Counted from the stretch's first letter, positions 7,783 through 14,170 are shown. The stretch: 16,723 bases of DNA from Bacillota bacterium (GCA_016302545.1 JAEDNK010000025.1:1-16723); one strand, 5' to 3'. Notes: generated by a model not told the origin, from the sequence alone. Translations and numbers: made by a program.

Positions 7783-7820
7783 CCGCCGGTCATTTCAGAC
7801 CGGCGGCGGTATTTACATTT
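7783..7820 (+). terminator. Rho-independent terminator after prmA-rsmE
   Basis: The stem CCGCCGGTC (7783-7791) / GACCGGCGG (7798-7806) has the loop ATTTCA and is followed by the T-rich tail TATTTACATTTT. Three spaced copies of AAAAACCGCC (7751-7787) run into the left arm, which could give alternative pairings with the GGCGGCGGT of the right arm. Confidence 0.75.
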
Positions 7821-7840
7821 TAGTGAATTTGTGCTAAAAT
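7812..7840 (+). promoter_or_regulatory. Sigma-A promoter of the tRNA-Gly gene
   Basis: TTTACA (7812-7817) and TAAAAT (7835-7840) are separated by 17 bp, each five of six matches. The -35 lies in the tail of the preceding terminator. The start would be near 7847, about 34 nt before the mature tRNA. Confidence 0.75.
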
Positions 7841-7880
7841 CATTTGATAGAGATACATGCAAAGGGTCGACAGAAGAAAT

Positions 7881-7954
7881 GCGGACATAGTTCATTGGTA
7901 GAATATCAGCTTCCCAAGCTGAGGAGGCGGGTTCGATTCCCGTTGTCCGCTCCA
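7881..7954 (+). tRNA. tRNA-Gly (anticodon CCC), CCA encoded
   Basis: All cloverleaf parts can be drawn. The acceptor stem is GCGGACA/TGTCCGC, and the D-stem GTTC/GAAT has the loop ATTGGTA. The anticodon stem TCAGC/GCTGA encloses TTCCCAA, giving anticodon CCC. The variable loop is GGAG and the T-arm is GCGGG TTCGATT CCCGT. The discriminator T is followed by an encoded CCA (7952-7954). It reads GGG glycine codons. It is a single tRNA gene between two terminators. Confidence 0.95.
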
Positions 7955-7970
7955 TTGTTTGAGCAGAGAA

Positions 7971-8010
7971 AAAGAGACAGAACAAAACTGTCTCTTTCCG
8001 TTATTTTTGC
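7971..8010. terminator. Bidirectional terminator between tRNA-Gly and the DtxR-family gene
   Basis: A 10-bp perfect stem AAAGAGACAG (7971-7980) / CTGTCTCTTT (7988-7997) has the loop AACAAAA. A T-rich tail follows on the plus strand (TTATTTTT), and on the minus strand the arm runs out into TTTTTCTC. It serves the tRNA from the left and the DtxR-family gene, whose stop is at 8001, from the right. Confidence 0.8.
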
Positions 8011-8366
8011 CTAAAGTGCGCTTTCAGTGCGCTGAAGGTATCCTCGCTTATAACATGCTCGATTTTGCAGGCATCCTCTGCGGCGGTCTCACGCGCAACG
8101 CCCAGAGAAACAAACATCTCCGTGAGCAGGGTGTGCCGCTCGTATATCTTTTCGGCGATTTGTCTGCCTGAATCTGTCAGCGAAATATAGCCGCTGCCGT
8201 CGGTGGTTATATATCCCGAATCCCTGAGCAACCCCATGGCGCGGCTCACGCTGGGCTTGCTGAAGCCCATGTGCTCACCAACATCTATGGCACGGACAGT
8301 GGGATTTTCTTTCAATAGTATGTAGATTGTTTCAAGATACATTTCCCCGGATTCCTGTAAAGCCAT
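8001..8366 (-). CDS. DtxR/MntR-family metal-dependent transcriptional regulator, two-domain form
   Basis: This 121-residue protein has an N-terminal winged HTH (about 1-65: GEMYLETIYILL ... VGEHMGFSKPSVSRAMGLLRDSGYI) and a dimerisation/metal-binding domain. The C-terminal SH3-like domain of DtxR is absent, as in MntR. The metal ligands look DtxR-like rather than MntR-like: M9 aligns with DtxR Met10, and C100, E103 and H104 of DACKIEH align with Cys102, Glu105 and His106. The partial ancillary site keeps H78 but has Ala where DtxR has His98. This suggests Fe(II) rather than Mn(II) sensing. The start is the ATG at 8366, with AAAGGAG ten bases upstream; a TTG at 8387 lies before that ribosome site. 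It is the second gene after the 55-residue peptide gene. No metal transporter is adjacent. Confidence 0.88.
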   Translation of the reverse strand: MALQESGEMYLETIYILLKENPTVRAIDVGEHMGFSKPSVSRAMGLLRDSGYITTDGSGYISLTDSGRQIAEKIYERHTLLTEMFVSLGVARETAAEDACKIEHVISEDTFSALKAHFRQK

Positions 8367-8403
8367 TGCCTGCTGTCTCCTTTCCAATGCCTCTTTACTA
8401 TCT

Positions 8404-8571
8404 CTATTCCTCTTCCCAGGCGCAGAGCTTTCTGTATGTGCTGCACCCGAAGATGATTCCTACGATGAGAACTCCTGCCACAGCCACATTCCTTACGATT
8501 TTGGAAACATCCACATTTACTGTTACGTCAACGCTCTTGCCGTTGTTCTTTTCACCGGTTTTGTGTATCAT
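8404..8571 (-). CDS. Small single-helix membrane protein upstream of the DtxR-family regulator
   Basis: A 55-residue reading frame starts at the ATG at 8571, behind AAAGGAGGA seven bases upstream, and ends at the TAG at 8404-8406. The predicted product begins MIHKTGEKNN, continues with a valine-rich VDVTVNVDVSKIV stretch and has one hydrophobic segment at about 28-43 (RNVAVAGVLIVGIIFGC). It ends with a short charged tail containing C50. A near-consensus promoter lies directly upstream, and the DtxR-family start is 37 nt downstream, so the two are probably cotranscribed. I recognise no family. The strong ribosome site, promoter and hydrophobic segment make a real gene likely. Control by the neighbouring regulator, or a role in metal handling, is only inference from position. 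Confidence 0.7.
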   Translation of the reverse strand: MIHKTGEKNNGKSVDVTVNVDVSKIVRNVAVAGVLIVGIIFGCSTYRKLCAWEEE

Positions 8572-8624
8572 ATTAAAGTCCTCCTTTAGTTAAATCATCT
8601 GAATCAGCCCTGAGGCGTATCTCT

Positions 8625-8653
8625 ATTTTATCAGATAATTTTCTTTATGTCAA
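8625..8653 (-). promoter_or_regulatory. Near-consensus sigma-A promoter for the small membrane protein and DtxR-family gene
   Basis: On the minus strand TTGACA (8653-8648) and TAAAAT (8630-8625) are separated by exactly 17 bp. The 11-bp palindrome TTATCAGATAA (8628-8638) covers the upstream edge of the -10 and is a candidate repressor site. The promoter overlaps the last codons of the deacetylase gene. Confidence 0.8.
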
Positions 8654-9503
8654 AGGAAGGTGTGCGAAGATATCTGCCCAGGCCATAAAGGCTTTCGGGC
8701 TCCCCTCGGGTTACGGCGCTGGTGTGCTGATAGGAGGTGAAGGTCACCTCAAAGCCAATATCCTTCAAAATCGGGTCGCCGCTTTTGTCGGCTGGATAAG
8801 CACCGAAGGGCCATGCGAAAGTCAAAGGTCGTGCGCCTGTTGCGGCTTCAATAAGCTCCTGATTTTTCATGAGATCGCCTGTAAGCACCTGACGGTAAGC
8901 AGCCTCACTTTCTCCGGATTTTTTGTCTGCACCCTTGCGACCGCCTGAAATGGAGTGAAGGTCGTATGTATGACTGGCAAACTCGATAAATCCCGACCGC
9001 GCCATGACGGCCACTTCGCCCCAAGACAGGTTTCCGTATTCCTGATTGCGGTAGATATCGCCGGAGCCAAGGTCAGATTCAACTCCGATAAGGGCGACTG
9101 TGGCCTTCATATTATATTTTTCCAGAAGCGGAAAGGCATAGAGATAATTGTTGGCAAAGCCGTCGTCAAAGCTCAAAACAACCGGCTTTGCAGGCAGCAT
9201 AGCACCCTCCTTAGCATAAGACACAAGCTGGGACGGAAAGATTGTGGTGTATCCGTTGTCACGAAGCCATTTCAGGTCCTCTTCAAACCGCCTCTGAGAA
9301 ACGGTGTATTCGTTTTCGCCGGAAGAATCTTTGGAAATGCTGTGATACATGAGGATTGGGATATCCACTGAGGCTCGCGAATCAGAAAGGGAAAGGGGCG
9401 TCTGGGCTGAAGCCATCCTGCTGCAGGAACCTATATACGAAAGTATCCCCGCGCTCATGAGCAGAATTAAAAATGCCAGAAGAAGATAATCGGTTTTTTT
9501 CAT
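8631..9503 (-). CDS. Membrane-anchored polysaccharide deacetylase (NodB homology domain)
   Basis: This 290-residue enzyme has an N-terminal hydrophobic segment (residues 6-25) followed by IGSC, which could be a lipobox with C27 or simply the end of a signal anchor. The catalytic domain acts outside the membrane on N-acetylated glycans such as peptidoglycan or an exopolysaccharide. It shows ILMYHSIS, motif 1 SFDDG (111-115, D113/D114), motif 2 SHTYDLH (177-183, H178/H183) and WPFGAY (231-236). The MYHSIS start and the FxxDLKWLRDNGY segment resemble the PgaB/IcaB-like branch. The start is the ATG at 9503, with GGAGG seven bases upstream; a TTG at 9509 is too close to that site. It has no glycan-synthesis neighbours, so the substrate is open. 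Confidence 0.9.
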   Translation of the reverse strand: MKKTDYLLLAFLILLMSAGILSYIGSCSRMASAQTPLSLSDSRASVDIPILMYHSISKDSSGENEYTVSQRRFEEDLKWLRDNGYTTIFPSQLVSYAKEGAMLPAKPVVLSFDDGFANNYLYAFPLLEKYNMKATVALIGVESDLGSGDIYRNQEYGNLSWGEVAVMARSGFIEFASHTYDLHSISGGRKGADKKSGESEAAYRQVLTGDLMKNQELIEAATGARPLTFAWPFGAYPADKSGDPILKDIGFEVTFTSYQHTSAVTRGEPESLYGLGRYLRTPSFDIKKII

Positions 9504-9517
9504 AGACAAACCTCCGC

Positions 9518-9539
9518 CGGGCAGCTGACGGGCAGCTTA
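9518..9539. repeat. 11-bp tandem duplication in the deacetylase leader
   Basis: CGGGCAGCTGA is followed directly by CGGGCAGCTTA, with ten of eleven matches. It lies just upstream of the deacetylase ribosome site. Confidence 0.6.
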
Positions 9540-9552
9540 AGCACCCGGTCAT

Positions 9553-9586
9553 GTAATACTTTATTCTCGCCGGGAATAAATATTAC
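9553..9586. promoter_or_regulatory. Long inverted repeat upstream of the deacetylase gene
   Basis: GTAATACTTTATTC (9553-9566) pairs with GAATAAATATTAC (9574-9586) over 13 bp, with one bulged C and a 7-nt loop TCGCCGG. No T-run follows on the minus strand, so it is not an ordinary terminator. It could be an operator or an mRNA leader structure. Confidence 0.5.
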
Positions 9587-9600
9587 AGAGGACAGGTTAT

Positions 9601-9637
9601 ATATAACAAAACAGACAGACCGAAGGGGCCTGCCTGT
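9601..9637 (-). terminator. Rho-independent terminator of the NhaC-family gene
   Basis: On the minus strand ACAGGCAGGCC (9637-9627) pairs with GGTCTGTCTGT (9621-9611) around CCTTC, 11 bp including two G-U pairs. It is followed by TTTTGTTATATAT. The 12-bp perfect palindrome GTTATATATAAC (9596-9607) overlaps the tail. Confidence 0.8.
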
Positions 9638-9671
9638 AATTAATATTTAGCTTAAAATCTGAGACTAAAGC

Positions 9672-11150
9672 TTATGCAGCCATATCCTTCTTCATGTTCT
9701 TCTTTAACTGAACTTCAGGTTCTGTAGGCATCTTGAACATAGGAACGAATCTGTCAAGTCCTGTGAATGTTAAGATGAGAAGTGATGCAACAGCAATCAT
9801 AGCCATGAAGTTGAACTTGATGAAGTCCATGTTTGTAATCGGTACCAGCGGATATACGCCCTTAACAATACCTACGTAGAAACCAAGGTATACGTGCCAA
9901 GGAATGAGCTGTGAACCGAATACGCCCATAGCGTCTCCGAAAGTAGCGTTTCTCAGCTTCAGCTTGTAAGCAGCTTCTTCTGATTCGCATACAACGTTGT
10001 CTTCTGTAACCTGCTTGATAACCGGTCCGATTGTAACGATCTGAGCCATTTCGTCAGCCAGAGCAGCATTTCCCAGTAAGGAAAGAACTGCGTTCCATCC
10101 AAGTAAGTGTCTTACCTTCTTTGACATCTTTGCGATGAGTTCTGCTAAAGGAGCGAAAGCATCCATCAGCTGCATTACACCACCGAAGGCTGCAACCCAC
10201 ATCATCATTGGAACTACCCATGAACCGGCATCTGCGATACCTTTATAAACATAATCATCTAAGAATGCCTTAATGCCGCAGCCGGTACCTGCAAAAAAGC
10301 TGAGAATATAGGATGAGATGATACCGCTTCCGATGCAGGCAAAGGTGTTGACTCCCAAAACAGCAAGGCCGATTACCAGTATCAGAGGAATTACCATATA
10401 GATAGGAACACCTGAGGCAACCTGGTTGAGAAGGTCGAGAGCTGTAGGACGTTTTTCTTCGAGGAAGGCCTGAATTTCAGGAGTGATGTTGTCCATTACT
10501 GTGGAAGCATCGCCTGTTCCGTTTAATCCCATTACTGTAGCAGCAACGAAAAATGCGATAACAGCTAATACAAGGCAGGAACCTGACCAAACACCCTGGT
10601 GTCTGATTCTGTCTGTAACCTGTACACCCTGAATACCGGATGATACGATAGTAGTATCGGAAATAAGACCGATGTTGTCGCCGAAGCAGGAACCACCGGC
10701 GATAGCGCAGACTGTGAGGTAAATGTCTCCGCCTACGATGTGTGATAACCATAAGAAAATTGGTGCGCATGCAGCGAAGGTTCCCCATGAAGTACCGGTA
10801 GCAACTGAAAGTAAAGCGGTGCAAACAAGTCCTACGCAGGCAACGGTCTTAGCAGTTACACCAAGCTTTAATGCCAGGTTTACTACTGCAGCACCTACAC
10901 CGAAGCTGGTGAAGCAGTTAACCATAACGTAGGCTATCATGAGAATGAATAAAGCCACTAAGATGTTCTTTACAGAGTTCATGGCAGCATCTAAGCATTC
11001 CTGCCACTTTTTCTTTGCAACGGTCATTGCAACAATTACCGCACATATGAATGCGATGGGAGCTGCAATCATTGCGTCTAGTCCTGTGATCATCAACACA
11101 GCGAGGATAATTACAGGCACGAACTTAACAGAAGCCTTTAAAAAGTTCAT
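9672..11150 (-). CDS. NhaC-family sodium-coupled antiporter/transporter
   Basis: This 492-residue polytopic membrane protein has about eleven or more hydrophobic segments. NhaC-superfamily landmarks are ATGTSWGTFAACAPI, CAIAGGSCFGDNIGLISDTT (about 160-180) and a second-half repeat with GNAALADEMAQIVTIGP. Family members exchange Na+ and H+, but several transport organic or amino acids (malate/lactate MleN, and LysW predicted for lysine). The start is the ATG at 11150, with AAGGAG about ten bases upstream. A -24/-12 promoter lies 67 bp upstream of the ATG, and the divergent neighbour encodes a sigma-54 activator, so expression is probably inducer dependent. Because that regulator resembles a lysine-catabolic enzyme, an amino-acid or organic-acid substrate is more attractive than pure Na+/H+ exchange. 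This is inference. Confidence 0.88.
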   Translation of the reverse strand: MNFLKASVKFVPVIILAVLMITGLDAMIAAPIAFICAVIVAMTVAKKKWQECLDAAMNSVKNILVALFILMIAYVMVNCFTSFGVGAAVVNLALKLGVTAKTVACVGLVCTALLSVATGTSWGTFAACAPIFLWLSHIVGGDIYLTVCAIAGGSCFGDNIGLISDTTIVSSGIQGVQVTDRIRHQGVWSGSCLVLAVIAFFVAATVMGLNGTGDASTVMDNITPEIQAFLEEKRPTALDLLNQVASGVPIYMVIPLILVIGLAVLGVNTFACIGSGIISSYILSFFAGTGCGIKAFLDDYVYKGIADAGSWVVPMMMWVAAFGGVMQLMDAFAPLAELIAKMSKKVRHLLGWNAVLSLLGNAALADEMAQIVTIGPVIKQVTEDNVVCESEEAAYKLKLRNATFGDAMGVFGSQLIPWHVYLGFYVGIVKGVYPLVPITNMDFIKFNFMAMIAVASLLILTFTGLDRFVPMFKMPTEPEVQLKKNMKKDMAA

Positions 11151-11216
11151 TTAATAATTTCTCCTTTTCTTTTTCTTTGATATTTTGATATAAAATAAAT
11201 ACAACCACATTAAAGA

Positions 11217-11231
11217 GCAAATCCCGTGCCA
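11217..11231 (-). promoter_or_regulatory. Sigma-54 (-24/-12) promoter of the NhaC-family gene
   Basis: The minus strand reads TGGCACGGGATTTGC, a perfect TGGCAC-N5-TTGC (TGGCAC at 11231-11226, TTGC at 11220-11217). Transcription would start near 11206, giving a leader of about 55 nt. Confidence 0.9.
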
Positions 11232-11328
11232 AATCGTCAAAACTTTAGCAGATATTTAGCAAACCATTGAAATCAAGCGCTTTAACGCGGAAAAGCCATG
11301 ACTATATTTTTCGATTTTGCCGCATATA

Positions 11329-11358
11329 TTGACAAGGGTGACCCGTAAATGGTACAAT
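11329..11358 (+). promoter_or_regulatory. Sigma-A promoter of the sigma-54 activator gene
   Basis: Consensus TTGACA (11329-11334) and TACAAT (11353-11358) are separated by 18 bp. The spacer is filled by palindrome site A (11339-11356), and the expected start near 11365 lies just before site B. Confidence 0.8.
11339..11356. promoter_or_regulatory. Candidate activator-binding palindrome, site A
   Basis: TGACCCGTAAATGGTACA fits YGNNCC-N6-GGNNCR. Its centre is about 142 bp upstream of the NhaC sigma-54 start. It differs from site D at only two positions. Confidence 0.75.
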
Positions 11359-11369
11359 AGAGCACGCGA

Positions 11370-11387
11370 TGACCCGAAAACGGAACG
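11370..11387. promoter_or_regulatory. Candidate activator-binding palindrome, site B
   Basis: TGACCCGAAAACGGAACG fits YGNNCC-N6-GGNNCR. It begins 31 bp after site A, about three helical turns, and lies just downstream of the regulator's sigma-A start. Confidence 0.7.
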
Positions 11388-11423
11388 AATCACCGGAAAA
11401 ATTGGTCAAAAAAGGGAGGAAAT

Positions 11424-13505
11424 ATGAAGAATTTTGGTTTAAGCAGAGTGATTGAGCCTGCAGGCAGCCTGCCGGTAACGGCATGGAAGCTAGATAACAG
11501 CGAAGAACTCAGGCAGGGGGAAATCAGAATAAGGTTGAGCAGCATAGTATTCGAGAGAGAAAACTTCTTTCAGCTGTGCAGCATCTGCGAAAACGACGAC
11601 GACAGAATACGAGAAAGAATAATCAAAATCGTAAATGAGCGAGGAAAGTTCCACAACCCATACACGGAAAGCAGCGCTCTCTTTGCGGGAACCATCGAGG
11701 AGACTGCGGCAGGCTTTGACCTGGGAGACCTGAAGGTTGGAGACGATATAATATGTCTCACGCCTATGGCGGGACTGCCTGCCTTTATTGAGGAAATCGG
11801 CGAAATAGACGAATACTACGGCAAAATACAGTGCACCGGATATGCCATATGCTTTGAAACGGTTCAGCTGGTCAAGGTGGAGGACCTCTATTCCAGAAGC
11901 ACCATACATCTCATAAGAGCTTTGGAGGAGGAGGGAAGCATCTACGGCATCTCCTGCGAGCTGAGATCCCGGGAAATCAAAAAGGCGGCAATCATCGGAA
12001 GCAACATCGCCGAGGCCATATACTACTCTCAGATGGTAGCGGACAGCAATCCCCTTGAAAGGGTATCTGTAAAATTCGTCATCGACGGCGCCTACTTTAC
12101 CGGAATAACTCAGGAGGACCTACGCATCATTTTCGGCCCTATGGTGGACGGAATATATTTTGTGGATTTGAGCAAGCCTATGGAGGCGGTGGAAAAAATC
12201 ATGTCCGCAGAGGGAGGAGAAGCCTTCGACGCCGTAATCAATCTGGAAAACATAAAGGGCTGCGAAAGCGTTGCGTCACTCATATCAAAGGATAACGGTC
12301 TGGTATGCTATACTAGCATGAACAACAGATACTGTCACGGACTTCTGGTGGTGGACTGTCTGGGTAAGGACATAACCCACTATGGACTTGACGGCTACAG
12401 CAGCAATGCCTACGACTTCGCCCTTGAGCTTGTGGAGAAGACGGAGCCTGCCCTGCGCAGACTGGATGCTTTCTATGCTGGCAAAAAAAAGAGACCTCGC
12501 AAGGTGCGCACAGCATTTAAGGAAAGAACTCAGGCGGCGGCCCGCCAGATAGACGGCTTCATATATAAGAGTCAGGTTACGGCGGAAATGGTGGAAGAGG
12601 TCCTCAACGTGGCTCAGTACGACTGCAACGTGATTATACAGGGAGAAACCGGCGTGGGCAAGGAAAAGGTCTTCAACCTTATTCACCAGAACAGCTCCCG
12701 CAAGGACAAGCCCTGCGTCAAGATAAACTGCGCCACCATTACGGAAAATCTGGCGGAATCGGAATTCTTCGGCTATGAAAAAGGCTCCTTTACCGGAGCT
12801 CAGGCGGGCGGCAAGGAGGGCTACTTCGAGCTTGCCAACAACGGAACTCTTTTTCTGGATGAAATCGGAAGCCTTTCTCTGGCAATGCAGTCCAAGCTGC
12901 TTCGGGTTCTTCAGGAAAGTACATATTATCGCGTAGGCGGCACTCAGCCAAGACATGTAAACGTGCGTGTAATCTGCGCCAACAATATACCCCTCAAAAA
13001 GCTGGTGGAGGAGGGCTCCTTCAGAGAGGACCTTTACTACAGGCTCAACATCTGCCTCATAAACGTACCTCCTCTCAGATTCAGGAAAGAGGATATTTCC
13101 TGCCTTGCAGAGGCTTTTCTAAAGAATTACAGCGGCAAGTACGGTGTGGAAAAGGAATTTTCGGACGATGCCTACAGACAGCTGGAGGAGTACCACTGGC
13201 CGGGAAACGTCCGTGAGCTTGAAAACACGGTTCACAGGCTGTATATAGCGGAAAAGGAAAGAATCATCGACGGCTATGCGGTGGATGCGCTGATAAATCA
13301 GAACATGCTGGGCGAAGTGGTGCTGGACATCAGAAAGGAGGTCGGCGGAGAGGAAACCATAGACTTTAACCAGCTCATGGACGAGCAGGAAAAGAAGATT
13401 ATCGCCTACGCCCTGCAGAAAAAGGGAACCACTAGGAAGGCAGCTGAATTCTTGGGAATACCTCAGACCACGCTGGCGAGAAAAAAACTCAAGCATAATC
13501 TGTAG
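11424..13505 (+). CDS. Sigma-54-dependent activator with diaminohexanoate-dehydrogenase-like sensor domain
   Basis: This 693-residue protein has three parts. Residues 1 to about 360 resemble L-erythro-3,5-diaminohexanoate dehydrogenase of lysine fermentation (RVIEPAGSLP, IVNERGKFHNPYT, LKVGDDI). The nucleotide-binding turn there is IIGSNIAEA (G192), lacking the glycine-rich pattern, so NAD binding and catalysis are probably lost. Residues about 385-615 are the AAA+ sigma-54 domain: Walker A GETGVGKE (407-414), sigma-54 contact loop GSFTGA (454-459) and Walker B LFLDE (D479, E480), then FREDLYYRLN and WPGNVRELEN. The C-terminal 40 residues are a Fis-type HTH (TTRKAAEFLGIPQTTLARK). The start is the ATG at 11424 behind GGGAGGA. 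It is divergent from one transporter and lies near a second, with matching sigma-54 promoters and palindromes around it. No receiver, PAS or GAF domain is seen. Confidence 0.92.
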   Translation: MKNFGLSRVIEPAGSLPVTAWKLDNSEELRQGEIRIRLSSIVFERENFFQLCSICENDDDRIRERIIKIVNERGKFHNPYTESSALFAGTIEETAAGFDLGDLKVGDDIICLTPMAGLPAFIEEIGEIDEYYGKIQCTGYAICFETVQLVKVEDLYSRSTIHLIRALEEEGSIYGISCELRSREIKKAAIIGSNIAEAIYYSQMVADSNPLERVSVKFVIDGAYFTGITQEDLRIIFGPMVDGIYFVDLSKPMEAVEKIMSAEGGEAFDAVINLENIKGCESVASLISKDNGLVCYTSMNNRYCHGLLVVDCLGKDITHYGLDGYSSNAYDFALELVEKTEPALRRLDAFYAGKKKRPRKVRTAFKERTQAAARQIDGFIYKSQVTAEMVEEVLNVAQYDCNVIIQGETGVGKEKVFNLIHQNSSRKDKPCVKINCATITENLAESEFFGYEKGSFTGAQAGGKEGYFELANNGTLFLDEIGSLSLAMQSKLLRVLQESTYYRVGGTQPRHVNVRVICANNIPLKKLVEEGSFREDLYYRLNICLINVPPLRFRKEDISCLAEAFLKNYSGKYGVEKEFSDDAYRQLEEYHWPGNVRELENTVHRLYIAEKERIIDGYAVDALINQNMLGEVVLDIRKEVGGEETIDFNQLMDEQEKKIIAYALQKKGTTRKAAEFLGIPQTTLARKKLKHNL

Positions 13506-13539
13506 CCCACAGAGCAAAAAAGCATAGAACAAAGGATGA

Positions 13540-13568
13540 AAAAAGGATGCTACCGCAGCATCCTTTTT
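13540..13568. terminator. Bidirectional terminator between the activator gene and the 79-residue protein gene
   Basis: AAAAAGGATGCT (13540-13551) pairs perfectly with AGCATCCTTTTT (13557-13568) around ACCGC. The 12-bp stem ends in A and T runs, so it can terminate transcription in both directions. Confidence 0.9.
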
Positions 13569-13591
13569 CGCACCATTCTTTATGTCTTAAC

Positions 13592-13831
13592 TTATTTCAT
13601 TGTCCAAGTCTGGAGAGTGAAATCTTTTCCTGATTTTGCTAAAGTTTCAAAACCTGCAACGATTGTAGCGTGTACCTCTTCCTTTGTGAAGTCGTAACCC
13701 TCACGGGCAGCGTATCCCATCATAGCTGTTGCGATGGCTTCTTCAGCAACTTCCTTGGTAATTGAGTTTAAGTTGATGGTTCCGATTGCTTCTTCAAAAG
13801 CATAGTCTAAAAGCTGTTTCTTGTTAGTCAT
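13592..13831 (-). CDS. Small 79-residue acidic protein under a sigma-54 promoter
   Basis: The start is the ATG at 13831, with GGAGG eight bases upstream; the frame runs further upstream to 13924 but without a ribosome site and through the promoter. The product is soluble and largely helical (LLDYAFEEAIGTINLNSI, EVAEEAIATAMMGYAAREGYDFTKEEVHATIVAGFETLAKSG). The AxxxGYDFTKEEV turn is faintly like Nif11-type leader or precursor domains, but no double-Gly end or modification enzyme is nearby, so I do not assign that family. Its promoter region is shared with the divergent second transporter. It is the only non-transporter target in the apparent regulon. Function unknown. Confidence 0.75.
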   Translation of the reverse strand: MTNKKQLLDYAFEEAIGTINLNSITKEVAEEAIATAMMGYAAREGYDFTKEEVHATIVAGFETLAKSGKDFTLQTWTMK

Positions 13832-13908
13832 TTTGAGTACCTCCGTTTGTTTCATCTCTACGTTATTGCTTATAATCGCTTGTTTTTTCTTTTGTGACAA
13901 CATACAAT

Positions 13909-13923
13909 GCATAAGCCGTGCCA
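13909..13923 (-). promoter_or_regulatory. Sigma-54 promoter of the 79-residue protein gene
   Basis: The minus strand reads TGGCACGGCTTATGC, i.e. TGGCAC-N5-ATGC, one mismatch from consensus (A for T in the -12 element) with the GG and GC at the correct spacing. The start would be near 13898, about 67 nt upstream of the ATG. Confidence 0.75.
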
Positions 13924-14049
13924 ACTTTTGGATAAGGGAGAAAAATTATTTTTTTTCAGCGATTTTGGCCGTTTTTCAACGTTTTTTAGACTGAAGATAT
14001 ACAGCCCGCTGCGAAAAACCTTTAACGTCTCAAAAATATCTCGAAACTT

Positions 14050-14067
14050 CGAGCCAAAAACGGGTCG
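14050..14067. promoter_or_regulatory. Candidate activator-binding palindrome, site C
   Basis: CGAGCCAAAAACGGGTCG fits YGNNCC-N6-GGNNCR. Its left end overlaps the separate inverted repeat at 14040-14053. Confidence 0.7.
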
Positions 14068-14082
14068 AATATAAGGAGGACA

Positions 14083-14100
14083 TGACCCATAAATGGTGCA
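14083..14100. promoter_or_regulatory. Candidate activator-binding palindrome, site D
   Basis: TGACCCATAAATGGTGCA fits YGNNCC-N6-GGNNCR and is nearly identical to site A. It starts 33 bp after site C, and its centre is about 105 bp upstream of the second transporter's sigma-54 start. Confidence 0.75.
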
Positions 14101-14170
14101 AAAACCTTTTTGCCGCTTCACATCCATCCATTTTCACCACATTTTCCGACGCAAACCCTGCTAAATCGGT

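Larger units (their letters stand above)
13924..14170. other. Divergent control region between the small-protein gene and the second transporter
   Basis: No gene is supported in the 401 bp between the two start codons. The stretch contains an A/T-rich part (13940-14040), the perfect inverted repeat CTCGAA-AC-TTCGAG (14040-14053), and palindrome sites C and D, between two sigma-54 promoters. A 71-codon frame from an ATG at 14082 was rejected. Confidence 0.7.

Noticed and set aside
13832..13924. Upstream extension of the 79-residue protein to 110 residues
   Set aside because: There is no ribosome site, and the extension reads through the -24/-12 promoter. The internal ATG at 13831 has a good GGAGG.
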